Of a stretch of 64,000 nt of DNA, positions 1 to 8,636 are shown one piece after another; the first letter of the stretch is position 1, and each line of letters starts with the position of its first letter. Source of the stretch: Prevotella melaninogenica. GTDB lineage: Bacteria; Bacteroidota; Bacteroidia; Bacteroidales; Bacteroidaceae. Location: assembly GCF_003609775.1 (NCBI RefSeq), contig NZ_AP018050.1, forward strand, positions 930,001-994,000, written 5' to 3'. The translations under genes were made by a program, and so were the position numbers. The notes under the pieces were generated by a model that worked only from the letters and a program-made list of their open reading frames with translations, made no database searches and had not been told where the DNA came from.

Positions 1-981
1 TATATTCCAACTTCTCTTACCATTGCCGTAGGAATGAGCAGAGGCTCCGATGCCAATATAAGGTACATTATGCCAATACGAACTATTGTGTTGGGAACGG
101 AAAGGACTTGGGACTTTGAACTTTGAACTTTGAACTTTGAACTTTGAACTTTGAGGTTTGAGGTTTGAGGTTTGAACTTTAAGCTTGGCAAAGTTACTAA
201 TCTCATATTGTTCATAACCAGCTTCGGCTAAGTGGTCGATGAGAGTGTCGTACATCTGACGATAAAGTTCGTCGTCCATATCCTTGACCTTTCCCGCTTG
301 AAGAAGGCGATAGAGGGGAGTCCCTTCTTCATACATAAGACTATATGCTGAGATATGCTCAATGTCTAATGCAAGCAATCGCTCAATGTCTTCTTTCCAT
401 TCTTCAAGTGTTTCATTGGGAAAGCCAAACATAAGGTCTACCGATATGTTTTCAATGTTTACGTTTCTTAGGCGTTTGACCGCTGTTTCTACCTCGTCAG
501 CTGTATGTCTACGATGCAGGAAGCGTAAGCGTTCATCTGAGAAAGTCTGCGCTCCCATAGAGATTCGATTGATAGGAAGAGAACGCAAGTTCTGTGCAAA
601 CTCTTCCGTTACATCATCGGGGTTACACTCCATTGTGACTTCGATAGGAGTCGCTGTGATGCAAGTGTTGTTCTCTATATCCCATTCTAAACCAATGTGA
701 TATACCTCATTTATTGTCTGGAATATCTTCTTTAGACTCTCGAAAGAAAGTTGGGAAGGAGTGCCACCACCCAAATAGATAGTTGACAAACCGCTTGTTC
801 TTCCACCAAAATAGTCGTCGTCCTTCTCCGTACGCAGTTCCATCTCATGGCAGATAGCTTTCACATAGCGTTCTTCTACAGAAAGTCTTTCGTCCTTTTT
901 CTTTGCGGGCACAGTAGAATAGAAACCACAGTAAATGCAGCGACTGGCACAGAAAGGAATGTGAATGTATAATCCTGACAT
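1..981 (-). CDS. hemW: HemW, radical-SAM haem chaperone (partial, 3' end outside window)
   Basis: Radical-SAM protein of the HemW / coproporphyrinogen III oxidase-like family; characterised HemW proteins bind and traffic haem rather than oxidise coproporphyrinogen. The reading frame is open from the ATG at 981 to the left edge (327 codons). Near the N-terminus is the cluster motif C11-x3-C15-x2-C18 followed by GFYS, the HemW form (HemN has a fourth Cys here), then the glycine-rich YLGGGTPSQL motif. The late motif EISNF is followed by HNSSYWHN, which is normally only a few residues away; here about 23 residues encoded by a heptanucleotide repeat are inserted (residues about 267-290). The frame is currently intact. 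A TACATTTG promoter element lies on the reverse strand about 50 nt upstream. Family assignment is firm; the effect of the insert on function is unknown. Confidence 0.9.
   Translation of the reverse strand, partial: MSGLYIHIPFCASRCIYCGFYSTVPAKKKDERLSVEERYVKAICHEMELRTEKDDDYFGGRTSGLSTIYLGGGTPSQLSFESLKKIFQTINEVYHIGLEWDIENNTCITATPIEVTMECNPDDVTEEFAQNLRSLPINRISMGAQTFSDERLRFLHRRHTADEVETAVKRLRNVNIENISVDLMFGFPNETLEEWKEDIERLLALDIEHISAYSLMYEEGTPLYRLLQAGKVKDMDDELYRQMYDTLIDHLAEAGYEQYEISNFAKLKVQTSNLKPQSSKFKVQSSKFKVPSPFRSQHNSSYWHNVPYIGIGASAHSYGNGKRSWNI
113..180. repeat. Heptanucleotide tandem repeat inside hemW
   Basis: Nine TTTG cores spaced exactly 7 bp apart (positions 115 to 174), with a tenth decayed to TTTA at 178. 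Six units have the form CTTTGAA and three the form GTTTGAG. Because 7 is not a multiple of 3, gain or loss of one unit shifts the hemW frame, while changes of three units keep it. A decayed relative with 7-bp spacing is at 16701-16725. Confidence 0.9.
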
Positions 982-1030
982 GATAAGTGTATATGCGTAT
1001 ATATTAATGTATGCCTTACAAGAAGTAATG

Positions 1031-1038
1031 CAAATGTA
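1031..1038 (-). promoter_or_regulatory. hemW -7 promoter element
   Basis: Reverse-strand TACATTTG matches the Bacteroidota TAnnTTTG element, about 50 nt upstream of the hemW ATG. No good upstream TTTG partner is visible. Confidence 0.4.
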
Positions 1039-1185
1039 CTAATAAGTTTTAAAAGATTTCGTTTTTTTCGTAAGAAACTTTGGTGCTTTCGATGAAAATG
1101 TATAACTTAGACCGCAGAATTGATGAGCTACGGCTTGTCCCTTGAGACGAAATAAATTATTACTAACAGCTTAAATCTATCAGAT

Positions 1186-3348
1186 ATGAGAGTATATCAG
1201 ACAAACGAGATTAAGAACATTGCCTTGGTTGGCAGTGCCGGTAGCGGCAAGACTACTCTTGCCGAAAGTATGTTGTTCGAAGCTGGTGTCATTAAGCGCC
1301 GCGGTTCAGTAGAAGCTAAGAATACTGTTAGCGATTATTTCCCTGTTGAGCAGGAGTATGGCTACTCAGTGTTCCCAACAGTATTCCATGTTGAGTGGAA
1401 TAATAAGAAACTGAATATCATTGACTGTCCAGGTAGTGATGACTTCGTAGGTGGCGCTATTACTGCCCTCAATGTAACCGATGAGGCTGTTATTCTTATC
1501 AATGGTCAGTATGGACCAGAGGTAGGTACACAGAACAATTTCCGCTATACCGAAAAACTCAAGAAGCCTGTTATCTTCCTTATTAACCAGTTGGATTCTG
1601 ACAAGTGTGACTTTGATAACCTCATTTCCAATATGCAGGAGATTTATGGTTCAAAGTGTGTTCCTGTGCAGTATCCTATTGAGACAGGTCCTGGTTTCAA
1701 CAGTTTGATTGACGTTCTGTTGATGAAGAAATATAGTTGGAAGCCAGAAGGAGGCGAACCTATTATTGAGGATATCCCGGCAGACCAGATGGATAAGGCG
1801 ATGGAACTTCATAAGGCGCTCGTTGAGGCTGCTGCCGAGAATGATGAAGGCTTGATGGAGAAGTTCTTTGAAGAGGAGACACTGACAGAGGATGAGTTGC
1901 GTACAGGTATCCGTAAGGGTCTTGTAACCCGTTCTATCTTCCCTGTTTTCTGTGTTTGTGCAGGTAAGAGTATGGGTGTTCGTCGTCTGATGGAGTTCTT
2001 GGGTAATGTTGTTCCTTTCGTTGACGAGATGCCTAAGATTCATAATACTCGTGGTGAGGAGGTTGCTCCAGACAGTAATGGTCCAGAGTCACTTTACTTC
2101 TTCAAGACGGGTATGGAGCCACATATCGGTGAGGTAAGCTATTTCAAAGTGATGAGTGGTTGTGTGAAGTCGGGTGACGACTTGACTAACTCTGATCGTG
2201 GCTCAAAGGAGCGTATGGGACAGCTTTATGCTTGTGCAGGTGCTAACCGTATTCCAGTTGACCAGTTGAATGCAGGTGACTTAGGTTGTACCGTGAAACT
2301 GAAGGATGTTAAGACAAGTAACACCTTGAATGGTAAGGGTACTGACCAGCGTTTTGATTTCATTAAATATCCAAACTCTAAATACTCTCGTGCCGTTGAA
2401 GCTAAGAGCTCACAGGACACAGAGAAGCTTATGGCTGCTTTATTGAAGATGCGTCAGGAAGATCCAACATGGGTTGTTGAGCAGAGTAAGGAGTTGAAGC
2501 AGACAATCGTCCATGGACAGGGCGAGTTCCACCTACGTACTTTGAAGTGGCGTTTGGAGAACAATGAGAAACTTCAGGTGACTTTCAAGGAGCCAAAGAT
2601 TCCATATCGTGAGACAATTACTAAGCAGTCAAAGGCTGAGTACCGTCATAAGAAACAGAGTGGTGGTGCTGGTCAGTTCGGTGAGGTTCACTTGATTGTT
2701 GAGCCATACGCAGAGGGTATGCCTGATCCAACAACCTATAAGTTCAATGGACAGGAGTTTAAGATGAATATTAAGGGACGCGAAGAGCGTGACCTCCCAT
2801 GGGGTGGTAAACTCGTGTTCATCAACTCTGTTGTTGGTGGTGCTATTGATGGTCGCTTCATGCCTGCTATCTTAAAGGGTGTGATGGATTGTATGGAGCG
2901 TGGTCCACTGACAGGTAGCTATGCACGTGATGTACGTGTAATAGTCTATGACGGTAAGATGCACCCAGTTGACTCTAATGAGCTTTCATTCACTTTGGCT
3001 GCCCGTCATGCGTTCTCAGATGCCTTCAAGGCAGCAGGTCCAAAGATTCTTGAGCCAATCTATGACTTAGAGGTCTTTGTTCCAGGCGACTATATGGGTG
3101 ACGTGATGAGCGACTTGCAGGGGCGTCGTGCCATGATTATGGGTATGGATTCTGAAGCAGGTTATCAGAAGTTACAGGCAAAGATTCCTTTGAAGGAGCT
3201 TGCTAACTATAGTATCTCATTGAGTTCTCTCACTGGTGGTCGTGCAAGTTTCACAACAAAGTTCGCAAGTTACGAACTTGTTCCAAATGATATCCAGCAG
3301 AAGTTGATTGCTGAGCATGAGGCAGAAGTGAAGGAAGAAGAAGAATAG
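1186..3348 (+). CDS. fusA2: Elongation factor G-like protein EF-G2
   Basis: A 720-aa translation-factor GTPase homologue of the second EF-G type (EF-G2/FusA2) found in Bacteroidota. The P-loop is GSAGSGKTTLAE (residues 16-27). The G2/G3 motifs are unusual: where EF-G has DTPGHVDF this protein has DCPGSDDF, so the catalytic switch-II His is a Ser. The G4 motif is NQLD instead of NKxD. Domains II-V follow, including the domain IV region with GRFMPAILKGVMDCMERGPL and a domain V ending near TTKFASYELVP. The Bacteroides EF-G2 has been reported to support translation without fast GTP hydrolysis during starvation; the missing His fits that, but this is inference for the present protein. The gene is monocistronic, with a strong terminator after it. 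The acidic tail EAEVKEEEE is typical of the group. Confidence 0.92.
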   Translation: MRVYQTNEIKNIALVGSAGSGKTTLAESMLFEAGVIKRRGSVEAKNTVSDYFPVEQEYGYSVFPTVFHVEWNNKKLNIIDCPGSDDFVGGAITALNVTDEAVILINGQYGPEVGTQNNFRYTEKLKKPVIFLINQLDSDKCDFDNLISNMQEIYGSKCVPVQYPIETGPGFNSLIDVLLMKKYSWKPEGGEPIIEDIPADQMDKAMELHKALVEAAAENDEGLMEKFFEEETLTEDELRTGIRKGLVTRSIFPVFCVCAGKSMGVRRLMEFLGNVVPFVDEMPKIHNTRGEEVAPDSNGPESLYFFKTGMEPHIGEVSYFKVMSGCVKSGDDLTNSDRGSKERMGQLYACAGANRIPVDQLNAGDLGCTVKLKDVKTSNTLNGKGTDQRFDFIKYPNSKYSRAVEAKSSQDTEKLMAALLKMRQEDPTWVVEQSKELKQTIVHGQGEFHLRTLKWRLENNEKLQVTFKEPKIPYRETITKQSKAEYRHKKQSGGAGQFGEVHLIVEPYAEGMPDPTTYKFNGQEFKMNIKGREERDLPWGGKLVFINSVVGGAIDGRFMPAILKGVMDCMERGPLTGSYARDVRVIVYDGKMHPVDSNELSFTLAARHAFSDAFKAAGPKILEPIYDLEVFVPGDYMGDVMSDLQGRRAMIMGMDSEAGYQKLQAKIPLKELANYSISLSSLTGGRASFTTKFASYELVPNDIQQKLIAEHEAEVKEEEE

Positions 3349-3375
3349 TTCTCCAATTTTAGACTAATATAGTCG

Positions 3376-3428
3376 AAGAGGTTGATTCGAAGGCTGCACA
3401 ATGTAGCATTAGAATCAACCTCTTTTCT
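3376..3428 (+). terminator. Rho-independent terminator of fusA2
   Basis: Perfect 13-bp stem (3376-3388 with 3412-3424) followed by a short T-rich stretch, 27 nt after the fusA2 stop. Confidence 0.85.
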
Positions 3429-3519
3429 GTTTATTAGTATGTCATTATTGAATAATGGATATGTGTTTATAAGTTCTTAGTTGTTACAAAGTTGACCTTC
3501 TCCGCCTATTTTTAGCCGT

Positions 3520-3600
3520 TGTGTTGAGCCTTAGCACATATTGTGTTGATGCTCCGCACATATCGTGCTAAGGCTTAGCACCAATGGTGCGCATACTAAA
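3520..3600. repeat. 22-nt periodic intergenic array, family 1, locus A
   Basis: About 3.5 degenerate units with a 22-nt period. Unit cores read GCCTTAGCACATAT, GCTCCGCACATAT, GGCTTAGCACCAAT. At unit joints GCAC is followed by GTGC or GTGT, giving small hairpins. It lies between fusA2 and the convergent reverse-strand genes. Confidence 0.8.
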
Positions 3601-3747
3601 TATGATACAAAAGAGTTGCTAAGTTTTACCAGATAGCAGTCGAGTTAAAGCCGAATAGATTATTAGTCCACGACGAACAGATTTGTCTTGAAAAGATGAT
3701 AACAGTCAGTTATTGTATAAAGGAAAATTTACCTTTGATAAGTGGTT

Positions 3748-3906
3748 CTACCTCATTAGATAGAGGTAAATAGGAATTCCTATTATCGGAGTAAAGAAAC
3801 CGCAGACTCCTATGTATAACAATTTCAATGGCCAAGGCTTTCCATGAGTTATAAATGGCATTAAAAGGAGTGTTATCAAAAAGAAAAATATTTCTAAAAG
3901 TTCCAT
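3748..3906 (-). CDS. Small hydrophobic protein, 52 aa, unknown function
   Basis: A reading frame of 52 codons beginning MELLEIFFFLITLLLMPF and ending YLYLMR. It is strongly hydrophobic, with two likely membrane-spanning stretches (residues about 5-20 and 29-50) separated by a short polar turn HGKPWPLK. I do not recognise the family. It fills part of the otherwise gene-free stretch between fusA2 and the C69 peptidase, downstream of that operon's terminator, so it would need its own promoter; none is clear. It could be a chance frame, but the composition looks like a real small membrane protein. Confidence 0.4.
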   Translation of the reverse strand: MELLEIFFFLITLLLMPFITHGKPWPLKLLYIGVCGFFTPIIGIPIYLYLMR

Positions 3907-3994
3907 ATTAAAAAGTTTTATTCAAGGCAAAAATAAAACTTTATAAGGAATAATGCAAGTTATTTTTTGAAAATATTATCTCTGAGGGCAAACA

Positions 3995-4030
3995 AAAGAG
4001 GCTATACTCTCTGACGAATATAGCCTCTTT
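3995..4030 (-). terminator. Terminator of the C69 peptidase operon
   Basis: A 12-bp perfect stem (3995-4006 with 4019-4030) about 65 nt after the C69 stop; the plus-strand A-run on its left is a T-run in the reverse-strand transcript. Confidence 0.85.
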
Positions 4031-4094
4031 ATCAATATATGAGGTTTAGATGATGAAATTCAATTCACTATCTAAGCTTGCTTCTTTTTGATGT

Positions 4095-5732
4095 TTACTG
4101 GTTAGGCATAACGAATTTATCGCCACTCTGTTTAATCAGTTCACGCTTAAAGTAGTCGCTGTAACCAGGACGCTTTACACGTTCGCCAAGACCTGTTGAA
4201 GTGCGGAGGAACTTGCCGTCCTTCTCTGGCTTAATAGTCATATCGTTAAACTTCACAATCAGATAGATTGCCAAGTCACGCCAGCGTGCAATCATCTCGT
4301 CGCTTTTCTGAACAGAGTAGTCGTTGAGATACTTCACAGCAGCAGCCTTGTCGGTAGCATAGAGGGCCTGTGCCTTCTCTTCAACACCCTTCTGTGCAGC
4401 AAAATAAGAGTTGTCGAGTGAGTCGCGCACCTCTTTCAATGCTGGGAAGAGCTGAGAGTAACGTGGGTAAACCATGTTGCTGACCCAGTTGCATACCCAA
4501 AAAGCACTCTTATCAGAGAAGGTTACAGCATCTGCACCTGGTGTGTTGAAACACTCTGCACGCTCGGTATTGCTGCAATAGATTGGCACGTAGGCAACCA
4601 TGTTTCCATCATCGTTACCGAACCAGAGGATACCACCAATCTCACGTGGTAACCATGAACGGAGCTGCGCGATGTAAGAGAAACCTGTCTGCTGTGTTGA
4701 GATAGGGCGCTCATTGAAACACTGCTTGCCATCTACTTCAAACTTCAGTGGAGTAGGGCGGTAAGGTGAGTTCCAAATACCCTGTGCGATGTCCTGATCA
4801 AGTGACAATGGAGTGCCCTCGTAGTGGTCGCGCATACAAGCTTCCATCTTAGCCAAGTCGACCTTTGTGTTTGGTTCAATCCAAAGTGGCATATCCTCTG
4901 CGTTAGGGTCTTTACCCAATGCCCATGGCAACCAACGTGACATATCTTTGAAGTGGTTGAAGTAGCTCCATACACGAGCATCACACCAGCGACGACCACC
5001 AAAGTCTGGTGCTGCGTAGGTCATCTTCCAGTTGAAGTCTTTGTCTTTGCCAGTGAACCAACCCTTTGAACGTGCAAAGCTGATGCAGTTCTTTGAGGTG
5101 ATAACCTCTGTATTATAAGTTGAGAACTGTCCGATACGACTCTGGTTAGCATGAGCAGAAATCATACCATCAGGGATGCGTACAGCAACCCAAACAACCT
5201 TCTGCTTCTTGTCACCACCACAACCCATCATCTCAAGCAACCATACCTCGTTAGGGTCGGCGATAGTGAATGACTCTCCACCAGAGTTATAGCCGTAGGT
5301 CTCAACGAGTGAAGTCATTACCTTGATAGCTTCGCGAGCTGTCTTACTGCGCTGTAAGCCAAGATACATCAGTGAACCATAATCGATGATACCATCCTTA
5401 TCAACCATTTCTTCACGGCCACCGTATGTTGTTTCACCAATACTAACCTGATACTCATTGATGTTTCCAATGACATTGTATGTTACTGGAGCCTCTGGGA
5501 TAAAGCCATGGCTCTCGTGGGTGTCATAATCGATAATCTCACGGCGGTCACCCTTTGCGTGAGTGCCTGCAGGATAATGACACAGGTTAGTAAACAAGCC
5601 GTAATCATCAGCGGTATAAGTTACGAAGACGGAACCGTCCGTTGTTGCTCCTTTTGTTGCAATGAAGTTCGTACATGCATTGGCATACGTAATCATTGTA
5701 AGGAAGAACAGTGTTGCAAATGATTTCTTCAT
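4095..5732 (-). CDS. C69-family dipeptidase, secreted
   Basis: A 545-aa peptidase of family C69 (PepD-like, N-terminal nucleophile hydrolases). A signal peptide MKKSFATLFFLTMITYANA is followed directly by Cys20, which becomes the N-terminal nucleophile after cleavage (CTNFIATKGATTDGS is the family start). Other family segments are SIGETTYGGRE, the ESFTIADPNEVWLLEMMG block and SAHANQSRIG. These enzymes release dipeptides and often act in the periplasm or at the surface in asaccharolytic or peptide-using Bacteroidota. It starts 18 nt after the stop of the M23 peptidase gene, so both are likely co-transcribed; the terminator at 3995-4030 ends the operon. Substrate preference cannot be read from the sequence. 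Confidence 0.9.
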   Translation of the reverse strand: MKKSFATLFFLTMITYANACTNFIATKGATTDGSVFVTYTADDYGLFTNLCHYPAGTHAKGDRREIIDYDTHESHGFIPEAPVTYNVIGNINEYQVSIGETTYGGREEMVDKDGIIDYGSLMYLGLQRSKTAREAIKVMTSLVETYGYNSGGESFTIADPNEVWLLEMMGCGGDKKQKVVWVAVRIPDGMISAHANQSRIGQFSTYNTEVITSKNCISFARSKGWFTGKDKDFNWKMTYAAPDFGGRRWCDARVWSYFNHFKDMSRWLPWALGKDPNAEDMPLWIEPNTKVDLAKMEACMRDHYEGTPLSLDQDIAQGIWNSPYRPTPLKFEVDGKQCFNERPISTQQTGFSYIAQLRSWLPREIGGILWFGNDDGNMVAYVPIYCSNTERAECFNTPGADAVTFSDKSAFWVCNWVSNMVYPRYSQLFPALKEVRDSLDNSYFAAQKGVEEKAQALYATDKAAAVKYLNDYSVQKSDEMIARWRDLAIYLIVKFNDMTIKPEKDGKFLRTSTGLGERVKRPGYSDYFKRELIKQSGDKFVMPNQ

Positions 5733-5750
5733 ATTCTACAATTTAAATTG

Positions 5751-7388
5751 TTAATACTTTATTTTAGTCAGATATTCTTTCTTATTATATCGGTTGTCTG
5801 TTGCGATAATCCTCAATGTCCGTTCTTTTCCAGTAGGACGTACTGGTGTTTCTGCAAGGTTACAGAAGAATAATTCTTTATTCTTACCAAACTGCAGAAG
5901 AATAAACTGCCCATCGAGATAAGCCTTATAGTTTTGCAGTCCGCTACCCTCATCAGTTATTTTAAACGATAAACTGCGTGGATTGAGATTTAGCTCTGTA
6001 ATCATTGGTGGAGTCTCATCATAGGCAAGGAAATAGGCACAAGCTAACTCGCGCATTCGTCCTGTAACCCAACCATTAGCGTAGGTTCCCCCACAATAGG
6101 ATGCGGGCGCGTCAGCATTTAAGCTGTTTCGCATGGCAACATACAACTTCTTTGGATCATGTACTGTTCCAGTTGGTTTGAGGCTTATCTCTGCATAGTG
6201 GAATAGAGGATATGCAGCCTTAGAGAAGGTATAAGCCATAGAGTGTGCATTGCTTGTGTTGCCGTGTTGTAGTTGTAACCAGCCATTCTTTGCAAGTAAA
6301 CCTTTTTGGATGTTCAGTCGTACCCCCTCTGCTTCAAAATGATTGTCTTTGTTATAATAGAGTGGGCTTATGCCGTCTGGACGATGTACAATTGGAATAG
6401 CCTCAGGTTCGCCTCTCACAGTGAACTCCTTTATAGTTTGATTGCCAAAGACATCTCTTATAACATAACGGAGGTGATAGTCGCGTTGCTGGTTGAAGTT
6501 GATAATACCCTTATTAGCATCGGCTCGTAGGATAGGAAGCGTGTTACCAGGTTCGATATAAGACTTCATAAACCATATCTTCGTAGAAAGGAAGTGGTCA
6601 TAGTCTCCCCACGAATTGACCATTCTGTGACAACTTGTAGGGATATTATTCACATCCGAAGAGAAAATAAGTTTACCATCACAATAGAGCTGTGTGTATC
6701 TGATACCAAAGTTATTATACACATCGTCCATGTGATCACTTGCTCTCACACCAAAGCCGACCTTTCCCCAAGCTTGGAAGTATCCCTTGTCAAAGGTGAA
6801 GATACGTGACTCTGGGGAGTGTTGGAATACACCTTCTCCTGGTTGAGGATAAGACTTAAAGGAGTAAACAGCGGGGACTGTCTTGTCTTTTACAATATGC
6901 TTGAGAAAGTTGAGAGGGTCATAAAGGTTCTCTCCTTTCGTCTTGTGCATCTCTAAATGGATGTGTGGACCTTGTGATGAACCAGTGTTACCACTCAATC
7001 CAATGAACTGTCCTCTCTTCACAGGAAATTCTCCTGGTCGGAATTTAACGTCACAAGCAAATTGTTGATGTTGGTATTGCCATTTACGAACGGCTGCTTC
7101 AATCTGTGGAGTGAAGCGGTTGAGATGGACATAACAACTGGTATATCCATTAGGGTGTGTGACCAAAATCGCACGTCCATAGCCATATTTTTCAACGATA
7201 GCCCCTGATATATAGCCATCGGCAATGGAATAGACACCGAGATTTACTTCACGATCGGTTTTGATATCAATACCTCCGTGGAAGTGGTTGGGGCGTGGTT
7301 CTCCAAAGTTGCCCGCCAATTGCACTGGAATGTGAACTGGTGAACCGAAAGGTAGTATGGATAATAAAAGATTTAATAACAAACTCAT
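5751..7388 (-). CDS. M23 family metallopeptidase, envelope-associated
   Basis: A 545-aa protein with an N-terminal hydrophobic leader (MSLLLNLLLSILPFG) and an N-terminal LytM/M23 domain. Zinc ligands are visible: H37 and D41 in HFHGGID, then H142 and H144 in PHIHLEMH. M23 enzymes cut peptide cross-links of peptidoglycan. The remaining 390 residues form a long C-terminal region with beta-rich, Ig-like segments (for example RDYHLRYVIRDVFGNQ and PPMITELNLNP), as in the Bacteroidota M23 proteins of this length. It lies in the lspA gene block, 63 nt after the small protein gene and 18 nt before the C69 peptidase gene. Confidence 0.88.
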   Translation of the reverse strand: MSLLLNLLLSILPFGSPVHIPVQLAGNFGEPRPNHFHGGIDIKTDREVNLGVYSIADGYISGAIVEKYGYGRAILVTHPNGYTSCYVHLNRFTPQIEAAVRKWQYQHQQFACDVKFRPGEFPVKRGQFIGLSGNTGSSQGPHIHLEMHKTKGENLYDPLNFLKHIVKDKTVPAVYSFKSYPQPGEGVFQHSPESRIFTFDKGYFQAWGKVGFGVRASDHMDDVYNNFGIRYTQLYCDGKLIFSSDVNNIPTSCHRMVNSWGDYDHFLSTKIWFMKSYIEPGNTLPILRADANKGIINFNQQRDYHLRYVIRDVFGNQTIKEFTVRGEPEAIPIVHRPDGISPLYYNKDNHFEAEGVRLNIQKGLLAKNGWLQLQHGNTSNAHSMAYTFSKAAYPLFHYAEISLKPTGTVHDPKKLYVAMRNSLNADAPASYCGGTYANGWVTGRMRELACAYFLAYDETPPMITELNLNPRSLSFKITDEGSGLQNYKAYLDGQFILLQFGKNKELFFCNLAETPVRPTGKERTLRIIATDNRYNKKEYLTKIKY

Positions 7389-7451
7389 TGGCTATCAGAT
7401 CCTTTCTTTTATAGTTGTGTCTGTTGTCTGCTTCACGGCAAGAGAACAGAA

Positions 7452-7679
7452 TCATTTCAGTAATTGATTGCCTTTGTAAGCTCTGAGCTTACCATCATTG
7501 TCAGGCTGTATCGTGATAGTCCCTGTTGTCCATTCAGTCATAGGCTCTTCCTCAGTGAATGGATAGGTGTCGAGGACAATGCCGTCTTCAATGACAACTA
7601 TTCCTTGTTCTATCGTTCCAGTCGCTGTTTCAATGATGTTGGCTCCGATACGTCTTATCGATTTTTTTCTATCGGTCAT
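7452..7679 (-). CDS. Small conserved protein, 75 aa
   Basis: A 75-aa cytosolic-looking protein. The segment GTIEQGIVVIEDGIVLDTYPF resembles the N-terminal beta-sandwich of amidohydrolases, but no catalytic domain follows, so I do not assign a function. Its start overlaps the DUF4296 gene stop by 4 nt (ATGA), which indicates translational coupling within the operon. Confidence 0.75.
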   Translation of the reverse strand: MTDRKKSIRRIGANIIETATGTIEQGIVVIEDGIVLDTYPFTEEEPMTEWTTGTITIQPDNDGKLRAYKGNQLLK

Positions 7680-8629
7680 AACTTATCGGGGCTGGTAGGT
7701 ATTCCTCGTTCCTTCATCGCATCAGCTGGCGTTCTTGTCGGTGGTCCAGCTGGCTGGTCTGGTGGTGTTTGAGGATTGACAGGTTCACCACCAATCGTTC
7801 TGATTGGATCAGATTCCTGCAGAGAATCAGTCGGTTGTGTTGGTTCCTGCTTTTGTATATGCATACGAACAAGATGGATATTACTGAGAATAAGCATCTT
7901 GAAGGTAGTCGTTGGCTGTTGTCCCTTCAGCATGAGGAAGTAGCCACGGATGTTCTTGATACGCAATGAATCCCCAGCATCAATCGTCATGGTGTTGCGG
8001 GAGTCAGACGTAATGTGCTGGTATTGTGTTACGATACTATCATTAGAATAGGTAACAGCCATCATGATAATAGCATCACGCATACCATCTTGTATGATAA
8101 ACTGTGAATTGAAACTCAAGAGGAGTCGGTCACCCTTGTGGAAGGCGGTGTCTGCCTTGATTTCAAAGGATTCACGATCTACTGGAGCGTAAGGAGAAAG
8201 TATTAAAGTACGGTTGCCTCGCCAAATATCGGTGGTATCTCCCTTTGAAGTGATATCACCATACTGGGCTAATTCACTCTCTGATGCACCTTGTGCACGC
8301 GCCTCACGTTCCAGTCGTTTGGTAAGTTCTACATAGATGTCGTGTAGCTGTTCGGTATGTCGCATATAGTATTGAAGAGACTTATCGAACTTTTCTTCCG
8401 ATACGTCATATTTCTTCATTACAGCGAGTTTAAAAGCTTTCTGTCTGACATCTGTATAACCTTCACGATTGGCTATTGCCATGGAAAGGTGATAATCGTA
8501 GAGCATATCTTCCATTTCCGAAGGTTGGATATACTCTGAAGGGATAGAAGGTTTACAACTTACAACGAAGATTGCAAGCAGTAACCCACAAAGAGTGGCA
8601 AAGGAACGAACCAGTTTTTTACTTCTCAT
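7676..8629 (-). CDS. DUF4296 domain lipoprotein
   Basis: A 317-aa predicted lipoprotein: signal segment with lipobox VVSC (Cys25), then a DUF4296 domain (PSEMEDMLYDYHLSMAIANREGY and the KYDVSEEKFDKSLQYYMRHTEQLHDIY helix pair). The C-terminal 60 residues are low-complexity, rich in Pro, Gln and Thr, ending PADAMKERGIPTSPDKL. The domain is widespread in Bacteroidota and commonly sits next to lspA, as here (8 nt gap). The role is unknown; the location after signal peptidase II is suggestive only. Confidence 0.85.
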   Translation of the reverse strand: MRSKKLVRSFATLCGLLLAIFVVSCKPSIPSEYIQPSEMEDMLYDYHLSMAIANREGYTDVRQKAFKLAVMKKYDVSEEKFDKSLQYYMRHTEQLHDIYVELTKRLEREARAQGASESELAQYGDITSKGDTTDIWRGNRTLILSPYAPVDRESFEIKADTAFHKGDRLLLSFNSQFIIQDGMRDAIIMMAVTYSNDSIVTQYQHITSDSRNTMTIDAGDSLRIKNIRGYFLMLKGQQPTTTFKMLILSNIHLVRMHIQKQEPTQPTDSLQESDPIRTIGGEPVNPQTPPDQPAGPPTRTPADAMKERGIPTSPDKL

Positions 8630-8636
8630 TGTCTAT

